Shown here one piece after another: positions 1 to 8,252 of a DNA stretch of 64,000 nucleotides; the stretch's first letter is position 1; each line of letters starts with the position of its first letter. The stretch is from positions 434,001-498,000 of the forward strand of contig NZ_JACIEW010000001.1 in assembly GCF_014197055.1 (NCBI RefSeq), given 5' to 3'. Under the pieces are notes generated by a model. That model did not search any database and was not told where the DNA came from. It saw only the letters and a program-made list of their open reading frames with translations. Source of the stretch: Devosia subaequoris (GTDB taxonomy: Bacteria; Pseudomonadota; Alphaproteobacteria; Rhizobiales; Devosiaceae). Position numbers and translations under genes: made by a program.

Positions 1-101
1 ACCTCGGTCAGGCGTGGCAGTTGCGCGCGCGCCTTGGCGAGGCGTCAGCGCTGGTCCACCGCCCTACCCCTGTCGGACAGCAAGCAGAGGCGGACGAATA
101 A
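1..101 (+). CDS. C-terminal tail of an unidentified protein (partial, cut by window edge)
   Basis: An open frame runs from the left edge (codons starting at base 3) to a TAA at 99-101 and encodes about 32 residues rich in Ala, Gln and Arg, ending in an acidic AEADE. Codon third positions are mostly G or C, as in neighbouring genes. The other two plus frames read as low-quality sequence. I cannot name the protein from this tail. It ends well before the riboswitch of the next gene, so it is probably a separate transcription unit. Confidence 0.4.
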   Translation, partial: LGQAWQLRARLGEASALVHRPTPVGQQAEADE

Positions 102-189
102 CGATGCGAACAGAACATTGCCGGTTCCGTTCGAGGACAGATTTTTCCTGTCGTTGGTGACCCGCGCACAGTTACACCCTTGTGCTTAC

Positions 190-218
190 TTGCACCCGGC
201 GCGCCCTTGCCCTAGATG
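190..218 (+). promoter_or_regulatory. Candidate promoter of the FMN riboswitch transcript
   Basis: TTGCAC at 190-195 and TAGATG at 213-218 are separated by 17 bases and lie about 25 bases upstream of the riboswitch. The -35 resembles the sigma-70 consensus and the -10 is a weaker match. Placement, not strong consensus, is the main support. Confidence 0.4.
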
Positions 219-242
219 TCGCAGTGCAGGTTCACCTGCATT

Positions 243-379
243 GTTCTCAGGGCGGGGTGTAATTCCCCACCGGCGGTAAAGGCAGTAATGCCAAGCCCGC
301 GAGCGCTCCCAGAGGTCGGGAGGTCAGCAGATCCGGTGTAATTCCGGAGCCGACGGTCATAGTCCGGATGAAAGAGAAC
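243..379 (+). ncRNA. FMN riboswitch (RFN element)
   Basis: The conserved RFN blocks are visible in order: the AGGGCGGGG block near 249, a CCCCACCGGCGGT block near 265-278, a GCCCGCGAGCG block near 295, GATCCGGT near 330, the CCGACGGTCATAGTCCGGAT block near 350-368, and a closing P1 helix in which GTTCTC (243-248) pairs with GAGAAC (374-379). This RNA binds flavin mononucleotide and represses the downstream gene. Here that gene is a DMT-family transporter, the context in which RibN riboflavin transporters are regulated in rhizobia. Confidence 0.95.
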
Positions 380-435
380 GGGATCAACGCCGTTGCCGGC
401 GTGCGTGGCCATTTGGCTGCGCACAATTCTGGCAT

Positions 436-480
436 GTCGTCTCCCGTAACCCTGAGGAAACTGGTTACGGAAAGGACGAC
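436..480 (+). promoter_or_regulatory. Ribosome-site hairpin, likely expression platform of the riboswitch
   Basis: CGTAACC (445-451) pairs with GGTTACG (463-469), and outside it GTCGTC (436-441) pairs with GACGAC (475-480). The AAGGA ribosome site of the next gene (472-476) lies on the 3' side of this nested stem, immediately before the ATG at 483. There is no T-run, so a translation-sequestering switch fits better than a terminator. The pairing is seen; the switching role is inferred. Confidence 0.6.
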
Positions 481-482
481 AG

Positions 483-1454
483 ATGAGCCAGATTTCCTCT
501 ACTCCCCACAACGCCGCAACTTCGGGCGCTCTTTTTATGCTGGTGGCGAGTATCGCCTTCGCCGGCACCAATACGCTGCAATCCATTTTGCCCACGCCCG
601 CCGAGTATGGTGGCTTCGGCATGAGTTCGACCGGTATGGCCTTCTGGCAGTATCTGATTGCCTCGGTTCTGGCATTGCCGTTGATCTTGAGGATCGGGCT
701 CTCAAATCTCAAGACCCGTCACCCCCTCGCCCATGAAGTTCGCGCCTTTGTTTCCGCGTTGGGCGTGCATGTGTTTGTTTATGGCTTCGCCTCGGGCGTG
801 CCGATCTGGCAGATGGTGACACTGCTGGCGACCGGGCCGCTTTTCATTGTCCTGGGTTCCACGCTGTTTCTTGGTGAGCGCGCATCGACAGCTCGGATCG
901 TGGCAGCTCTGGCCGGATTCGTCGGCGCCATTATCGTTTCGGGCGTTGGAACCGAAAGCCTTGGCTGGCAGGCCTTGATCCCGATCACCGCTGCGGCGCT
1001 CTGGGCCGCCACCGATGTTTTGACAAAATTCCTGACACGCAAGGGCGAGAGCCCGGAAACCCTGACAGTTTCTCTTCTGGTGCTGATGACACCCAACCAT
1101 CTGGCGATCCTGTTGGTGGCCAATGCGCTCTCCGGCGTGCTGCCGACGGCCTTGGCGCCCGGCTTCCCCTTCGCTTTACCCGATATGACCGGCATTTGGC
1201 TGTTGCTGCTGCTCGGCGCTCTCACTGCAGCGGCGCAATATCTGCTGGCCTTTGCCTATAGGGCTGCCGATGCGGTCTATCTGCAGCCGTTTGGCGATCT
1301 CAAAGTGCCATTGAGCGGCCTGGTCGGTTGGGTTGCCCTTGGTCAGGTGCCTTCGATCTGGTTCTGGCCCGGCGCCGCCCTGATCGTGGGGGCTTCGGTG
1401 TTCATCTACTGGATCGAGAACCGCGAGGAGCCCGCCTCGCTGCAACCAGCTTAG
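483..1454 (+). CDS. ribN: RibN-type riboflavin transporter (DMT/EamA family)
   Basis: The 323-residue product has about ten hydrophobic segments in two EamA-type halves (roughly residues 14-145 and 160-310), as in drug/metabolite transporters of the inner membrane. The family is broad, but the FMN riboswitch directly upstream points to riboflavin as substrate; riboswitch-linked EamA proteins of this kind are RibN in Rhizobium. The ATG at 483 follows AAGGA at good spacing. The gene is monocistronic and ends in a clear terminator. Function rests on family plus riboswitch, not on a substrate motif. Confidence in the family is very high, and in the substrate good. Confidence 0.85.
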   Translation: MSQISSTPHNAATSGALFMLVASIAFAGTNTLQSILPTPAEYGGFGMSSTGMAFWQYLIASVLALPLILRIGLSNLKTRHPLAHEVRAFVSALGVHVFVYGFASGVPIWQMVTLLATGPLFIVLGSTLFLGERASTARIVAALAGFVGAIIVSGVGTESLGWQALIPITAAALWAATDVLTKFLTRKGESPETLTVSLLVLMTPNHLAILLVANALSGVLPTALAPGFPFALPDMTGIWLLLLLGALTAAAQYLLAFAYRAADAVYLQPFGDLKVPLSGLVGWVALGQVPSIWFWPGAALIVGASVFIYWIENREEPASLQPA

Positions 1455-1477
1455 GTTCTCCTTCCATGATCCCCCAG

Positions 1478-1510
1478 GGGGCAGGACGTTCCACCGTCCT
1501 GCCCCTTTTT
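1478..1510 (+). terminator. Rho-independent terminator of ribN
   Basis: An 11-bp stem GGGGCAGGACG (1478-1488) pairs with CGTCCTGCCCC (1495-1505) around a 6-base loop and is followed by TTTTT. Confidence 0.9.
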
Positions 1511-1541
1511 GTTGCGGGGCGCGGCATTTTGTTCCAAAAAT

Positions 1542-1555
1542 AGAATGAGCATTCC
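1542..1555. promoter_or_regulatory. Candidate IolR operator upstream of iolR
   Basis: AGAA-TGAGCA-TTCC matches the rhizobial IolR consensus GGAA-N6-TTCC with one mismatch, 11 bases before the iolR start. Its position implies autoregulation. Confidence 0.55.
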
Positions 1556-1566
1556 ATGAGGATCAG

Positions 1567-2397
1567 ATGACCGGCCAGCTCCCGCCTCGCGATTTCGATA
1601 GCCTGCGTGCCGCCATTGTCGAGATGCGCGCCACATTGCCCAAGCGGCTGATGCAAGTGGCCAGCTATGCTCTTGAACGCCCCGACGACATGGCCTTCGG
1701 AACAACGGCCAGCATAGCTCAGGCCGCAGAGGTCCAGCCCTCAACTCTGGTTCGATTCGCTCAGCACTTCGGATTTGACGGCTTTTCGGGTCTGCAGCAA
1801 TTGTTCCGAGAGCGACTGAAAGAGCGCAATGGCAGCTATGAAGACCGATTGCGCCATCTCGAATCGGGTGGCACAGCAGAAACTGAAGGCGTGGCCATCC
1901 TCAACGGCTTTCTGGCGGCCGGTCATGACAGCCTTAGCACACTGGCGAACACGATCGATGCCGACGCGCTCGAACGGGCCATTACAATCCTGGCGCGCGC
2001 CCAAACCATCTACCTGGTTGCTCGGCGCCGCAGTTTTCCGATCGTCACCTATATGGCGTACGCCTTTGGCAAGCTGAAAGTGCCGTGCCGGGTGGTCAGC
2101 ACGTCCATCGGCAATGAAGATGATCTGCTGGCCCAGGCCACTGCAGCCGACGCCGCATTTGCCGTCAGTTTTTCGCCCTACGCCGCCGAAAGCGCGGCGC
2201 AGGCACAGGCATTGAGCGAACGTGGTGTCGCCGTGGTTGGCTTGACCGACTCAGCTCTCTCACCCCTGGCAGCCAGCACTGCAGTCTGGTTCGAACTGGT
2301 GGAGGCCGACCATGCTGGCTTTCGCTCGCTTTCCGCCAGCATGGCCTTTGCCATGGCATTGACCGTAGGCGTTGCGGAGCGGCGGCGGCAGGCCTGA
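1567..2397 (+). CDS. iolR: RpiR/MurR-family regulator of inositol catabolism (IolR-like)
   Basis: A 276-residue protein with an N-terminal RpiR-type helix-turn-helix (about residues 10-85) and a C-terminal SIS sugar-phosphate-binding domain (about 125-260). In Sinorhizobium, a regulator of this family (IolR) represses iol genes and responds to an inositol catabolite. Here it sits directly before iolC-D-E-B on the same strand, and GGAA-N6-TTCC-like sites lie before it and before iolC. These sites imply repression of the pathway and of itself. The ATG at 1567 was chosen because the HTH begins a few residues in. The call depends on context as well as family. Confidence 0.85.
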   Translation: MTGQLPPRDFDSLRAAIVEMRATLPKRLMQVASYALERPDDMAFGTTASIAQAAEVQPSTLVRFAQHFGFDGFSGLQQLFRERLKERNGSYEDRLRHLESGGTAETEGVAILNGFLAAGHDSLSTLANTIDADALERAITILARAQTIYLVARRRSFPIVTYMAYAFGKLKVPCRVVSTSIGNEDDLLAQATAADAAFAVSFSPYAAESAAQAQALSERGVAVVGLTDSALSPLAASTAVWFELVEADHAGFRSLSASMAFAMALTVGVAERRRQA

Positions 2398-2423
2398 CGC
2401 GCCCGCGCCGATATTGCCACCTT

Positions 2424-2437
2424 GGAACAAGCATTCC
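2424..2437. promoter_or_regulatory. IolR operator upstream of iolC (exact consensus)
   Basis: GGAA-CAAGCA-TTCC is an exact GGAA-N6-TTCC match in the 101-base gap between iolR and iolC, about 60 bases before the iolC start. That placement suits repression of the iolCDEB transcript. Confidence 0.7.
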
Positions 2438-2498
2438 ATCTTGAGAAGATGCGGAACTTGTGTTTCACTAACCTCGTGACCGCAACGGAGTTCTCGCC

Positions 2499-4418
2499 TT
2501 GTCCCTCGCCGCTGACCAGATCCCGGATCGCCCTCTTGATGTTATCACCATTGGGCGCGCATCGGTGGACCTGTATAGCCAACAGATCGGGACACGGCTC
2601 GAAGACGTAGGTAGCTTTGCCAAATCGGTTGGCGGCTGCCCCACGAACATCGCCGTGGGCACAGCCCGGCTCGGTCTCAAATCTGCGCTGATTACCCGGG
2701 TTGGCGATGAACAGATGGGGCGCTTTATTCGCGAGCAGCTCACCCGTGAAGGGGTAGACACAGGCGGGATCGTAACGGATCCGAAGCGCCTCACCGCGCT
2801 GGTCTTACTCTCAGTGGAAAACGACAAGTCATTTCCGCTGATCTTCTACCGCGACAATTGTGCCGATGCGGCCCTCGAAGAAAGCGACATTGACCCTGAC
2901 TTCATTTGCTCGGCGCGAGCGGTGCTGGTGACGGGCACCCACTTTGCTCAGCCGCACAGCGACGCCGCGCAGCGCAAGGCCATGCGCATTGCGCGGGAAA
3001 GCGGCGCCAAGGTTGTTTTTGATATCGATTATCGGCCAAACCTCTGGGGTCTGGCCGGGCATGACGCGGGGGACAGTCGCTATATCGCCTCCGATACGGT
3101 GTCGGCCCATCTCAAGACTGTGCTGCCCGAATGCGATTTGATCGTGGGAACCGAAGAAGAGGTGCTCATTGCCTCTGGTGCCAGCGATCTTGAAACTGCG
3201 CTCAGGACGATCCGGACCCTGTCCTCCGCCGTAATCGTCCTGAAGCGCGGCCCCATGGGCTGTATTGTCTATGACGGGGCCATTCCCGACGATCTCGAAG
3301 ACGGGATCGTCGGCAAAGGGTTTCCCATCGAGGTCTATAATGTGCTCGGCGCGGGCGACGCCTTCATGAGCGGTTTTTTGCGAGGGTGGCTGCGGGGCGA
3401 GAGCCACCAGACCAGTGCAACCTGGGCTAATGCCTGTGGGGCGTTCGCGGTTTCGCGCCTGCTCTGCGCACCGGAAATTCCGACCTGGGACGAGTTGCAG
3501 TTCTTTTTAGAGAAGGGAAGTCCGGAACGGGCGCTGCGCAAGGATGAAGCCATCAACCATGTGCATTGGGCCACGACCCGGCGGCGCGACATTCCCAAGC
3601 TGATGGCGCTCGCCATCGATCATCGCAGTCAGTTCGAGGACATGGCAGACGGCGACGCGCAGAAGCTGGCTCGGCTGCCGGATTTGAAGGTTCTGGCCGT
3701 CAAGGCTGCGGCACAGGTGTCTAAAGGGCGCGATGGCTTCGGTATGTTGCTCGACGATAAATATGGTCGTGACGCGCTCTACGCTGCGAGCGCCCTGCCC
3801 AACTTCTGGATTGCCAGGCCAATCGAGCTGCCGGGTTCCCGTCCACTGGAGTTTGAGTTCACGCAGGATCTTGGATCGCGACTGATTGACTGGCCGGTTG
3901 ACCATTGCATCAAGGTGCTTTGCTTTTTCCATCCGGATGATGGCCAGGACCTGCGAGATCAACAGATCAGCAAGTTGCGTTCGGCTTTCGATGCGGCGCG
4001 CAAGATCGGTCGCGAATTGCTGGTTGAAGTCATCGCGTCCAAGCACGGACGGTCCAATGATGACACGCTGGCTCGGGCACTGACCGAGATTTACGACGCC
4101 GGTATCAAGCCGGACTGGTGGAAGCTTGAGCCACAAAAAAGCGCGGCGGCCTGGGCGGCCATTGATGGTGTCATCGAAACGCGCGACCCTTATTGTCGCG
4201 GCGTTGTTATGCTGGGACTCGATGCGCCGCAGGATGAGCTGGCTGCCGGTTTTGCCTCTGCAAAGAAGGCGCGGACCGTGAAGGGCTTTGCCGTGGGGCG
4301 GACGATCTTCGGTGAAGCCGCGCGCGAGTGGCTGGACAACAAGATGAGCGACGAAGAAGCCGTAGCCGAGATGGCGAAACGGTTCGGCGCACTGGTGGAG
4401 ATTTGGGAGCGGCCATGA
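2499..4418 (+). CDS. iolC: 5-dehydro-2-deoxygluconokinase fused to a DUF2090 domain
   Basis: The 639-residue protein has an N-terminal PfkB/ribokinase domain (about residues 14-325) with the catalytic GAGDAF motif near residue 283, followed by a DUF2090 domain (about 330-636). The kinase phosphorylates 5-dehydro-2-deoxy-D-gluconate in inositol breakdown. The second half contains LMALAIDHRSQ, a LLDDKYG segment and KGFAVGRTIF, which resemble parts of LacD-type class I aldolases, so it might perform the next (aldolase) step; that is inference. Translation appears to start at TTG (2499), preceded by ACGGAG. The stop overlaps the iolD start as ATGA, so the two are coupled. Confidence 0.93.
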   Translation: MSLAADQIPDRPLDVITIGRASVDLYSQQIGTRLEDVGSFAKSVGGCPTNIAVGTARLGLKSALITRVGDEQMGRFIREQLTREGVDTGGIVTDPKRLTALVLLSVENDKSFPLIFYRDNCADAALEESDIDPDFICSARAVLVTGTHFAQPHSDAAQRKAMRIARESGAKVVFDIDYRPNLWGLAGHDAGDSRYIASDTVSAHLKTVLPECDLIVGTEEEVLIASGASDLETALRTIRTLSSAVIVLKRGPMGCIVYDGAIPDDLEDGIVGKGFPIEVYNVLGAGDAFMSGFLRGWLRGESHQTSATWANACGAFAVSRLLCAPEIPTWDELQFFLEKGSPERALRKDEAINHVHWATTRRRDIPKLMALAIDHRSQFEDMADGDAQKLARLPDLKVLAVKAAAQVSKGRDGFGMLLDDKYGRDALYAASALPNFWIARPIELPGSRPLEFEFTQDLGSRLIDWPVDHCIKVLCFFHPDDGQDLRDQQISKLRSAFDAARKIGRELLVEVIASKHGRSNDDTLARALTEIYDAGIKPDWWKLEPQKSAAAWAAIDGVIETRDPYCRGVVMLGLDAPQDELAAGFASAKKARTVKGFAVGRTIFGEAAREWLDNKMSDEEAVAEMAKRFGALVEIWERP

Positions 4419-6262
4419 GCCAGAACACGATCCGATTGACGATGGCGCAGGCCGTGGCGCGCTTCCTGAGCGCGCAGAAGACGGTGATCGATGGCGAGAC
4501 GGTGCCGATCCTTGGCGGCGTCTGGGCCATTTTCGGGCATGGCAATGTGGCCGGGGTCGGGGAAGCGCTGCATGGTATCAAGGATGCGTTGCCGACCTAT
4601 CGCGGACAAAACGAACAAAGCATGGCTCACGCCGCCATCGCCTATGCCAAGACCAATTTCCGGCGCCGCTTCATGGCCTGCACTTCATCGATCGGCCCGG
4701 GTGCGCTCAACATGGTGACAGCAGCCGCGCTGGCCCATGTCAATCGCATCCCCGTGTTGCTGCTGCCCGGCGACGTGTTCGCCAATCGCCTGCCGGACCC
4801 GGTCCTGCAGCAGGTGGAGGATTTTGGCGACGGCACTGTATCGGCAAACGACTGCTTCAAACCGGTCAGTCGCTATTTCGACCGCATCACCCGGCCCGAG
4901 CAGATCATGCCGGCGCTGCGGCGGGCCATGCAGGTTCTGACGGACCCGGCAGAATGCGGACCGGTGACATTGAGCCTTTGTCAGGACGTGCAAGCGGAAG
5001 CTTATAACTATCCGGAGAGCTTCTTTGCCGAGAAGGTCTGGGTGCCGCGCCGGATCATGCCGGATGCCGATGAATTCGCGACCGCAGCGGCAGCACTGAA
5101 GCTGGCCAGAAAACCAGTAATCATCGCGGGCGGTGGTGTGCTTTACTCGGAGGCCAGCGAGAGCCTGGCGGCCTTTGCCGAGGAGCACGGCATTCCCGTG
5201 ATGGAAACGCAGGCGGGCAAGAGTGCCCTGCCCCATGACCACGAGCTCAACATGGGCAGCGTTGGCGTGACCGGCACATCGGCAGCCAATGCACTGGCAG
5301 AAGAGGCTGACGTCGTGCTGGCCGTAGGCACGCGGCTGCAGGACTTCACTACCGGCTCCTGGGCGCTGTTCAAGAACGAGGATCTCAAGATCGTCGGCCT
5401 CAACGTTCAGGTGTTCGACGCCATGAAACACAATGCGCTGCCCATGGTGGCTGATGCGCGTGTGGGTCTGGAAGCTTTGGATGCGGCCCTTATGGGTTGG
5501 CAGGTTGATTCCGCCTGGACCAGCAAGGCCTTGCAGGAAAAGGAAAATTGGCTTGGCGCGGCAGACACGGCGCTGGCGGCTTCGAATGCGGAACTGCCTT
5601 CGGATGCCCAAGTCATCGGCGCGGTACAGCGGGGTCGGGATAAGGCCACCCTGATCTGTGCTGCCGGCGGCCTGCCGGGCGAGTTGCACAAGCTGTGGCG
5701 CGCCGATGCGCCAGGCAGCTACCATCTCGAGTATGGCTTTTCGACCATGGGCTACGAGATTGCCGCCGGGCTGGGTGTGGCGCTGGCAAAGCCGGATGGG
5801 GACACCGTCGTCATGGTGGGCGACGGCTCCTATCTGATGATGAATTCGGAGATCGTCAGTGCGGTGATGCTGGGGGTTAAGCTCACCATCGTGGTGCTCG
5901 ACAATTCTGGCTATGGCTGCATCAACCGGCTGCAGATGGCCACCGGCGGGGCGAACTTCAACAATCTGTTCCGCGACACCCGCCACCAGACGATGCCCAA
6001 TGTGGACTTTGCTGCCCATGCTGCGGCGATGGGTGCCAATGCGAAGAAGGTCACTTCGGTGGCTGAGCTGGAGGCGGTGCTCAAAGAGACCAAGGACCAG
6101 CCTGGCGTTTCTGTGTTCGTCATCGACACCGACCCGCTGATTACCACTGACGAAGGTGGACACTGGTGGGATGTGGCGGTTCCCGAGGTCAGCGCGCGAC
6201 CCGAGGTCAACGAAGCCCGAGACGCCTATGTAAAGGCGCTCAAGGCGCAGCGGGCCGGATAG
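4415..6262 (+). CDS. iolD: 3D-(3,5/4)-trihydroxycyclohexane-1,2-dione hydrolase (ThDP enzyme)
   Basis: The 615-residue enzyme opens the ring of the diketone formed by IolE to give 5-deoxy-D-glucuronate. It has the three-part thiamine-diphosphate enzyme layout: an N-terminal pyrimidine-binding domain with the proton-relay Glu in RGQNEQ (about residue 66), a central domain, and a C-terminal pyrophosphate-binding domain with GDGS near residues 468-471 followed by the N-bearing part of the motif. I use the ATG at 4415, which overlaps the iolC stop. A longer reading from 4328 adds a low-complexity Arg-rich stretch translated out of iolC coding sequence and is unlikely. Confidence 0.95.
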   Translation: MSQNTIRLTMAQAVARFLSAQKTVIDGETVPILGGVWAIFGHGNVAGVGEALHGIKDALPTYRGQNEQSMAHAAIAYAKTNFRRRFMACTSSIGPGALNMVTAAALAHVNRIPVLLLPGDVFANRLPDPVLQQVEDFGDGTVSANDCFKPVSRYFDRITRPEQIMPALRRAMQVLTDPAECGPVTLSLCQDVQAEAYNYPESFFAEKVWVPRRIMPDADEFATAAAALKLARKPVIIAGGGVLYSEASESLAAFAEEHGIPVMETQAGKSALPHDHELNMGSVGVTGTSAANALAEEADVVLAVGTRLQDFTTGSWALFKNEDLKIVGLNVQVFDAMKHNALPMVADARVGLEALDAALMGWQVDSAWTSKALQEKENWLGAADTALAASNAELPSDAQVIGAVQRGRDKATLICAAGGLPGELHKLWRADAPGSYHLEYGFSTMGYEIAAGLGVALAKPDGDTVVMVGDGSYLMMNSEIVSAVMLGVKLTIVVLDNSGYGCINRLQMATGGANFNNLFRDTRHQTMPNVDFAAHAAAMGANAKKVTSVAELEAVLKETKDQPGVSVFVIDTDPLITTDEGGHWWDVAVPEVSARPEVNEARDAYVKALKAQRAG

Positions 6263-6271
6263 GAGAAGAGC

Positions 6272-7189
6272 ATGAAAGCCAAACTCGGTATGTCGCCCAT
6301 TGCGTGGTGGAACGACGATCTTGTGGAATTGAGCGATGACGTTTCGCTCGAAGAGTGCCTGCGGCAGTCCCGTTCGGCCGGATTTACCGGCATGGAGAAG
6401 GGCCGACGTTTCCCCGACGATCCCGAGGTGATGCTGCCTATTCTCAAGGCAGCTGACGTGACGCTATGTGGTGGCTGGTTCTCTGGCACTCTGGTGGACG
6501 AAGACATTTCGGCCAACAAGGACCGCATCGCGCCGATGATCGAGTTGTTCAAGGCGGTTGATGCGCCCTGCATCGTCTATGGCGAGGTGGGACGTTCCAT
6601 CCAGGGCAAGCGTGATGTGCCGCTGGCGCAAAAGCCCACGCTCTCGGATGACGAAATGAGGGCCTATGCGCAAAAGGTCACTTCGTTTGGCGAGTGGTGC
6701 GCCGAACAAGGCATGCCGCTGAGCTATCATCACCATATGGGCGCGGTCGTCGAAACCGAGGCCGAACTTGACGCGTTTATGGCCGCGTCCGGCCCGGGCA
6801 TCCCCTTGCTGCTTGATGCGGGACATCTGGTGTTCGCCGGTGGCGACGTGTTGCGGGCCATCGACAGGTACCACGCGCGGATCAACCATGTGCATGTGAA
6901 AGATATCCGCCAGTCGGTGGTCGATGGGCTGGATCGTACCCGGCAGAGCTTTCTTGACGCGGTGGCGCTCGGCGCCTTCACCGTGCCGGGCGACGGATCG
7001 CTGGACTTTGGCACCATGGTGCGGCGACTGGCCGACCATGGCTATGAAGGCTGGTTCGTCGTCGAGGCCGAACAGGACCCGGTGCAGAACCCGCCGCTCA
7101 AAATGGCGCAGGTGGGGCATGCCGAACTGATGCGCGTGATGGCCGCCGCCGGGTACACCGTCGAAACCCAGGGCTTTCCAAAAGGGTGA
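6272..7189 (+). CDS. iolE: myo-inosose-2 dehydratase
   Basis: A 305-residue TIM-barrel protein of the AP-endonuclease-2/xylose isomerase superfamily, the family of IolE, which dehydrates 2-keto-myo-inositol. Metal-site style segments are visible: YHHHMG with a nearby Glu, LLLDAGH, HVHVKDIR and the C-terminal VVEAEQDP. It follows iolD by 9 bases with GGAGAAG before the ATG, so it belongs to the same transcript. Length and order match rhizobial iolCDEB operons. Confidence 0.95.
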   Translation: MKAKLGMSPIAWWNDDLVELSDDVSLEECLRQSRSAGFTGMEKGRRFPDDPEVMLPILKAADVTLCGGWFSGTLVDEDISANKDRIAPMIELFKAVDAPCIVYGEVGRSIQGKRDVPLAQKPTLSDDEMRAYAQKVTSFGEWCAEQGMPLSYHHHMGAVVETEAELDAFMAASGPGIPLLLDAGHLVFAGGDVLRAIDRYHARINHVHVKDIRQSVVDGLDRTRQSFLDAVALGAFTVPGDGSLDFGTMVRRLADHGYEGWFVVEAEQDPVQNPPLKMAQVGHAELMRVMAAAGYTVETQGFPKG

Positions 7190-7246
7190 GTCTTTTGAAG
7201 GAGCTGTGCTAAGGCCTTGCCGAACTGAATCAATAGGGAGGCAGGT

Positions 7247-7498
7247 ATGGCCCTCAAAGAAAACGACCTCAAATGGTTTCGCCCGATGTGGCGGCGCGTT
7301 GCGGTCGCAGTGTTCCTGGCGCTCTGGCTAGGCTGGGAGCTGCTGTTCACCCAGGACATGTTCTGGGCCGTACTGGTTGGCGCGGCGCTGGCCTATGTAG
7401 GCTGGAACTTCTTTTACAGGTTCCCCAAGGAGGAGAATGAAAATGAGCAAGTCCCCCCTCCTCGTCCGGCCGACGAGCAAGAGCGGCAGGATCCATGA
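7247..7498 (+). CDS. Small two-TM membrane protein (DUF3329-like)
   Basis: The 83-residue protein has a basic N-terminus (KWFRPMWRR), two hydrophobic segments (about residues 15-32 and 36-52), and an acidic, proline-rich tail. A strong GGGAGG precedes its ATG. Its last 62 bases overlap the start of iolB in another frame, so the tail is coding in two frames. The sequence resembles DUF3329-type small membrane proteins; no function is known to me. Its position inside the iol operon suggests co-expression with inositol catabolism but does not prove a role in it. Confidence 0.75.
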   Translation: MALKENDLKWFRPMWRRVAVAVFLALWLGWELLFTQDMFWAVLVGAALAYVGWNFFYRFPKEENENEQVPPPRPADEQERQDP

Positions 7499-8243
7499 TG
7501 TAACGCCGGCCTCGGCTGGCTGGTCCCATGTTGGCTTTGGGCTGCACCGGCTGGAGCCTGGCGAAGCCTATGGCGAGGAGACCGGCGATCGCGAGATTTG
7601 CCTGGTTCTGGTCAGCGGCAAGGGCCGCTTTGCCGTTGACGGCGAGGATTTCGGAGAGTTGGGCGAGCGGATGAGCCCCTTTGAAGGCGCGCCGCACGCG
7701 CTTTATGTGCCCGCGGGGCGGCATTGGGCGGTGGATGCGACGACCGATCTGGAATTGGCTGTCTGCTCGGCGCCCGGTGGCGGGGACTATCATGCCAGGG
7801 TGATCGCACCCGGTACGCATCCGCGTGTTACGCGTGGCACCGGCGCCAATGTGCGGCATGTCTATAATATCATGCCCGAGGATGATGGGGCGGCCAATGC
7901 GCTTCTGGTAGTAGAGGTCATCACGCCCCAGGGGAACACCTCTTCCTACCCGCCGCACAAGCATGACCAGGACGATCTTCCGCACGAAAGCCAGCTGGAA
8001 GAGACCTATTATCACCGCATGAACCCGGCGCAGGGCTTTGCCTTCCAGCGTGTTTACACCGATGACCGGAGCCTGGACGAAGCCATGGCGATCGAGGACG
8101 GCGACGTGACCCTGGTGCCACGCGGTTACCACCCCGTAGCGACGACAGCGGGCTATGACCTCTATTACCTCAACGTCATGGCAGGGCCCAAGCGCGTGTG
8201 GAAGTTCCATAATGCGCCTGAACACGAGTGGATGCTAAAATAG
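7437..8243 (+). CDS. iolB: 5-deoxy-glucuronate isomerase
   Basis: A 268-residue bicupin-like protein of the KduI/IolB family that isomerises 5-deoxy-D-glucuronate to 5-dehydro-2-deoxy-D-gluconate, the substrate of IolC. Cupin metal-binding residues appear in the SSYPPHKHDQDD region and downstream in the VPRGYHPV segment. AAGGAGG lies just upstream. It fits the ATG at 7437 better than the one at 7443, although both give the same protein but two residues. The start lies within the preceding small gene. Confidence 0.95.
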   Translation: MKMSKSPLLVRPTSKSGRIHDVTPASAGWSHVGFGLHRLEPGEAYGEETGDREICLVLVSGKGRFAVDGEDFGELGERMSPFEGAPHALYVPAGRHWAVDATTDLELAVCSAPGGGDYHARVIAPGTHPRVTRGTGANVRHVYNIMPEDDGAANALLVVEVITPQGNTSSYPPHKHDQDDLPHESQLEETYYHRMNPAQGFAFQRVYTDDRSLDEAMAIEDGDVTLVPRGYHPVATTAGYDLYYLNVMAGPKRVWKFHNAPEHEWMLK

Positions 8244-8252
8244 CAGCGTCAC

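Noticed and set aside
34..279. An 81-codon plus-strand frame near the left edge
   Set aside because: It runs into the FMN riboswitch, has no ribosome site, and its translation shows no domain.
4328..4414. N-terminal extension of iolD
   Set aside because: It lies inside iolC in another frame and is Arg-rich; the ATG at 4415 overlaps the iolC stop in the usual coupled way.
4685..6163. A 492-codon minus-strand open frame opposite iolD
   Set aside because: Shadow of the ThDP enzyme; His/Arg-rich translation without domains.
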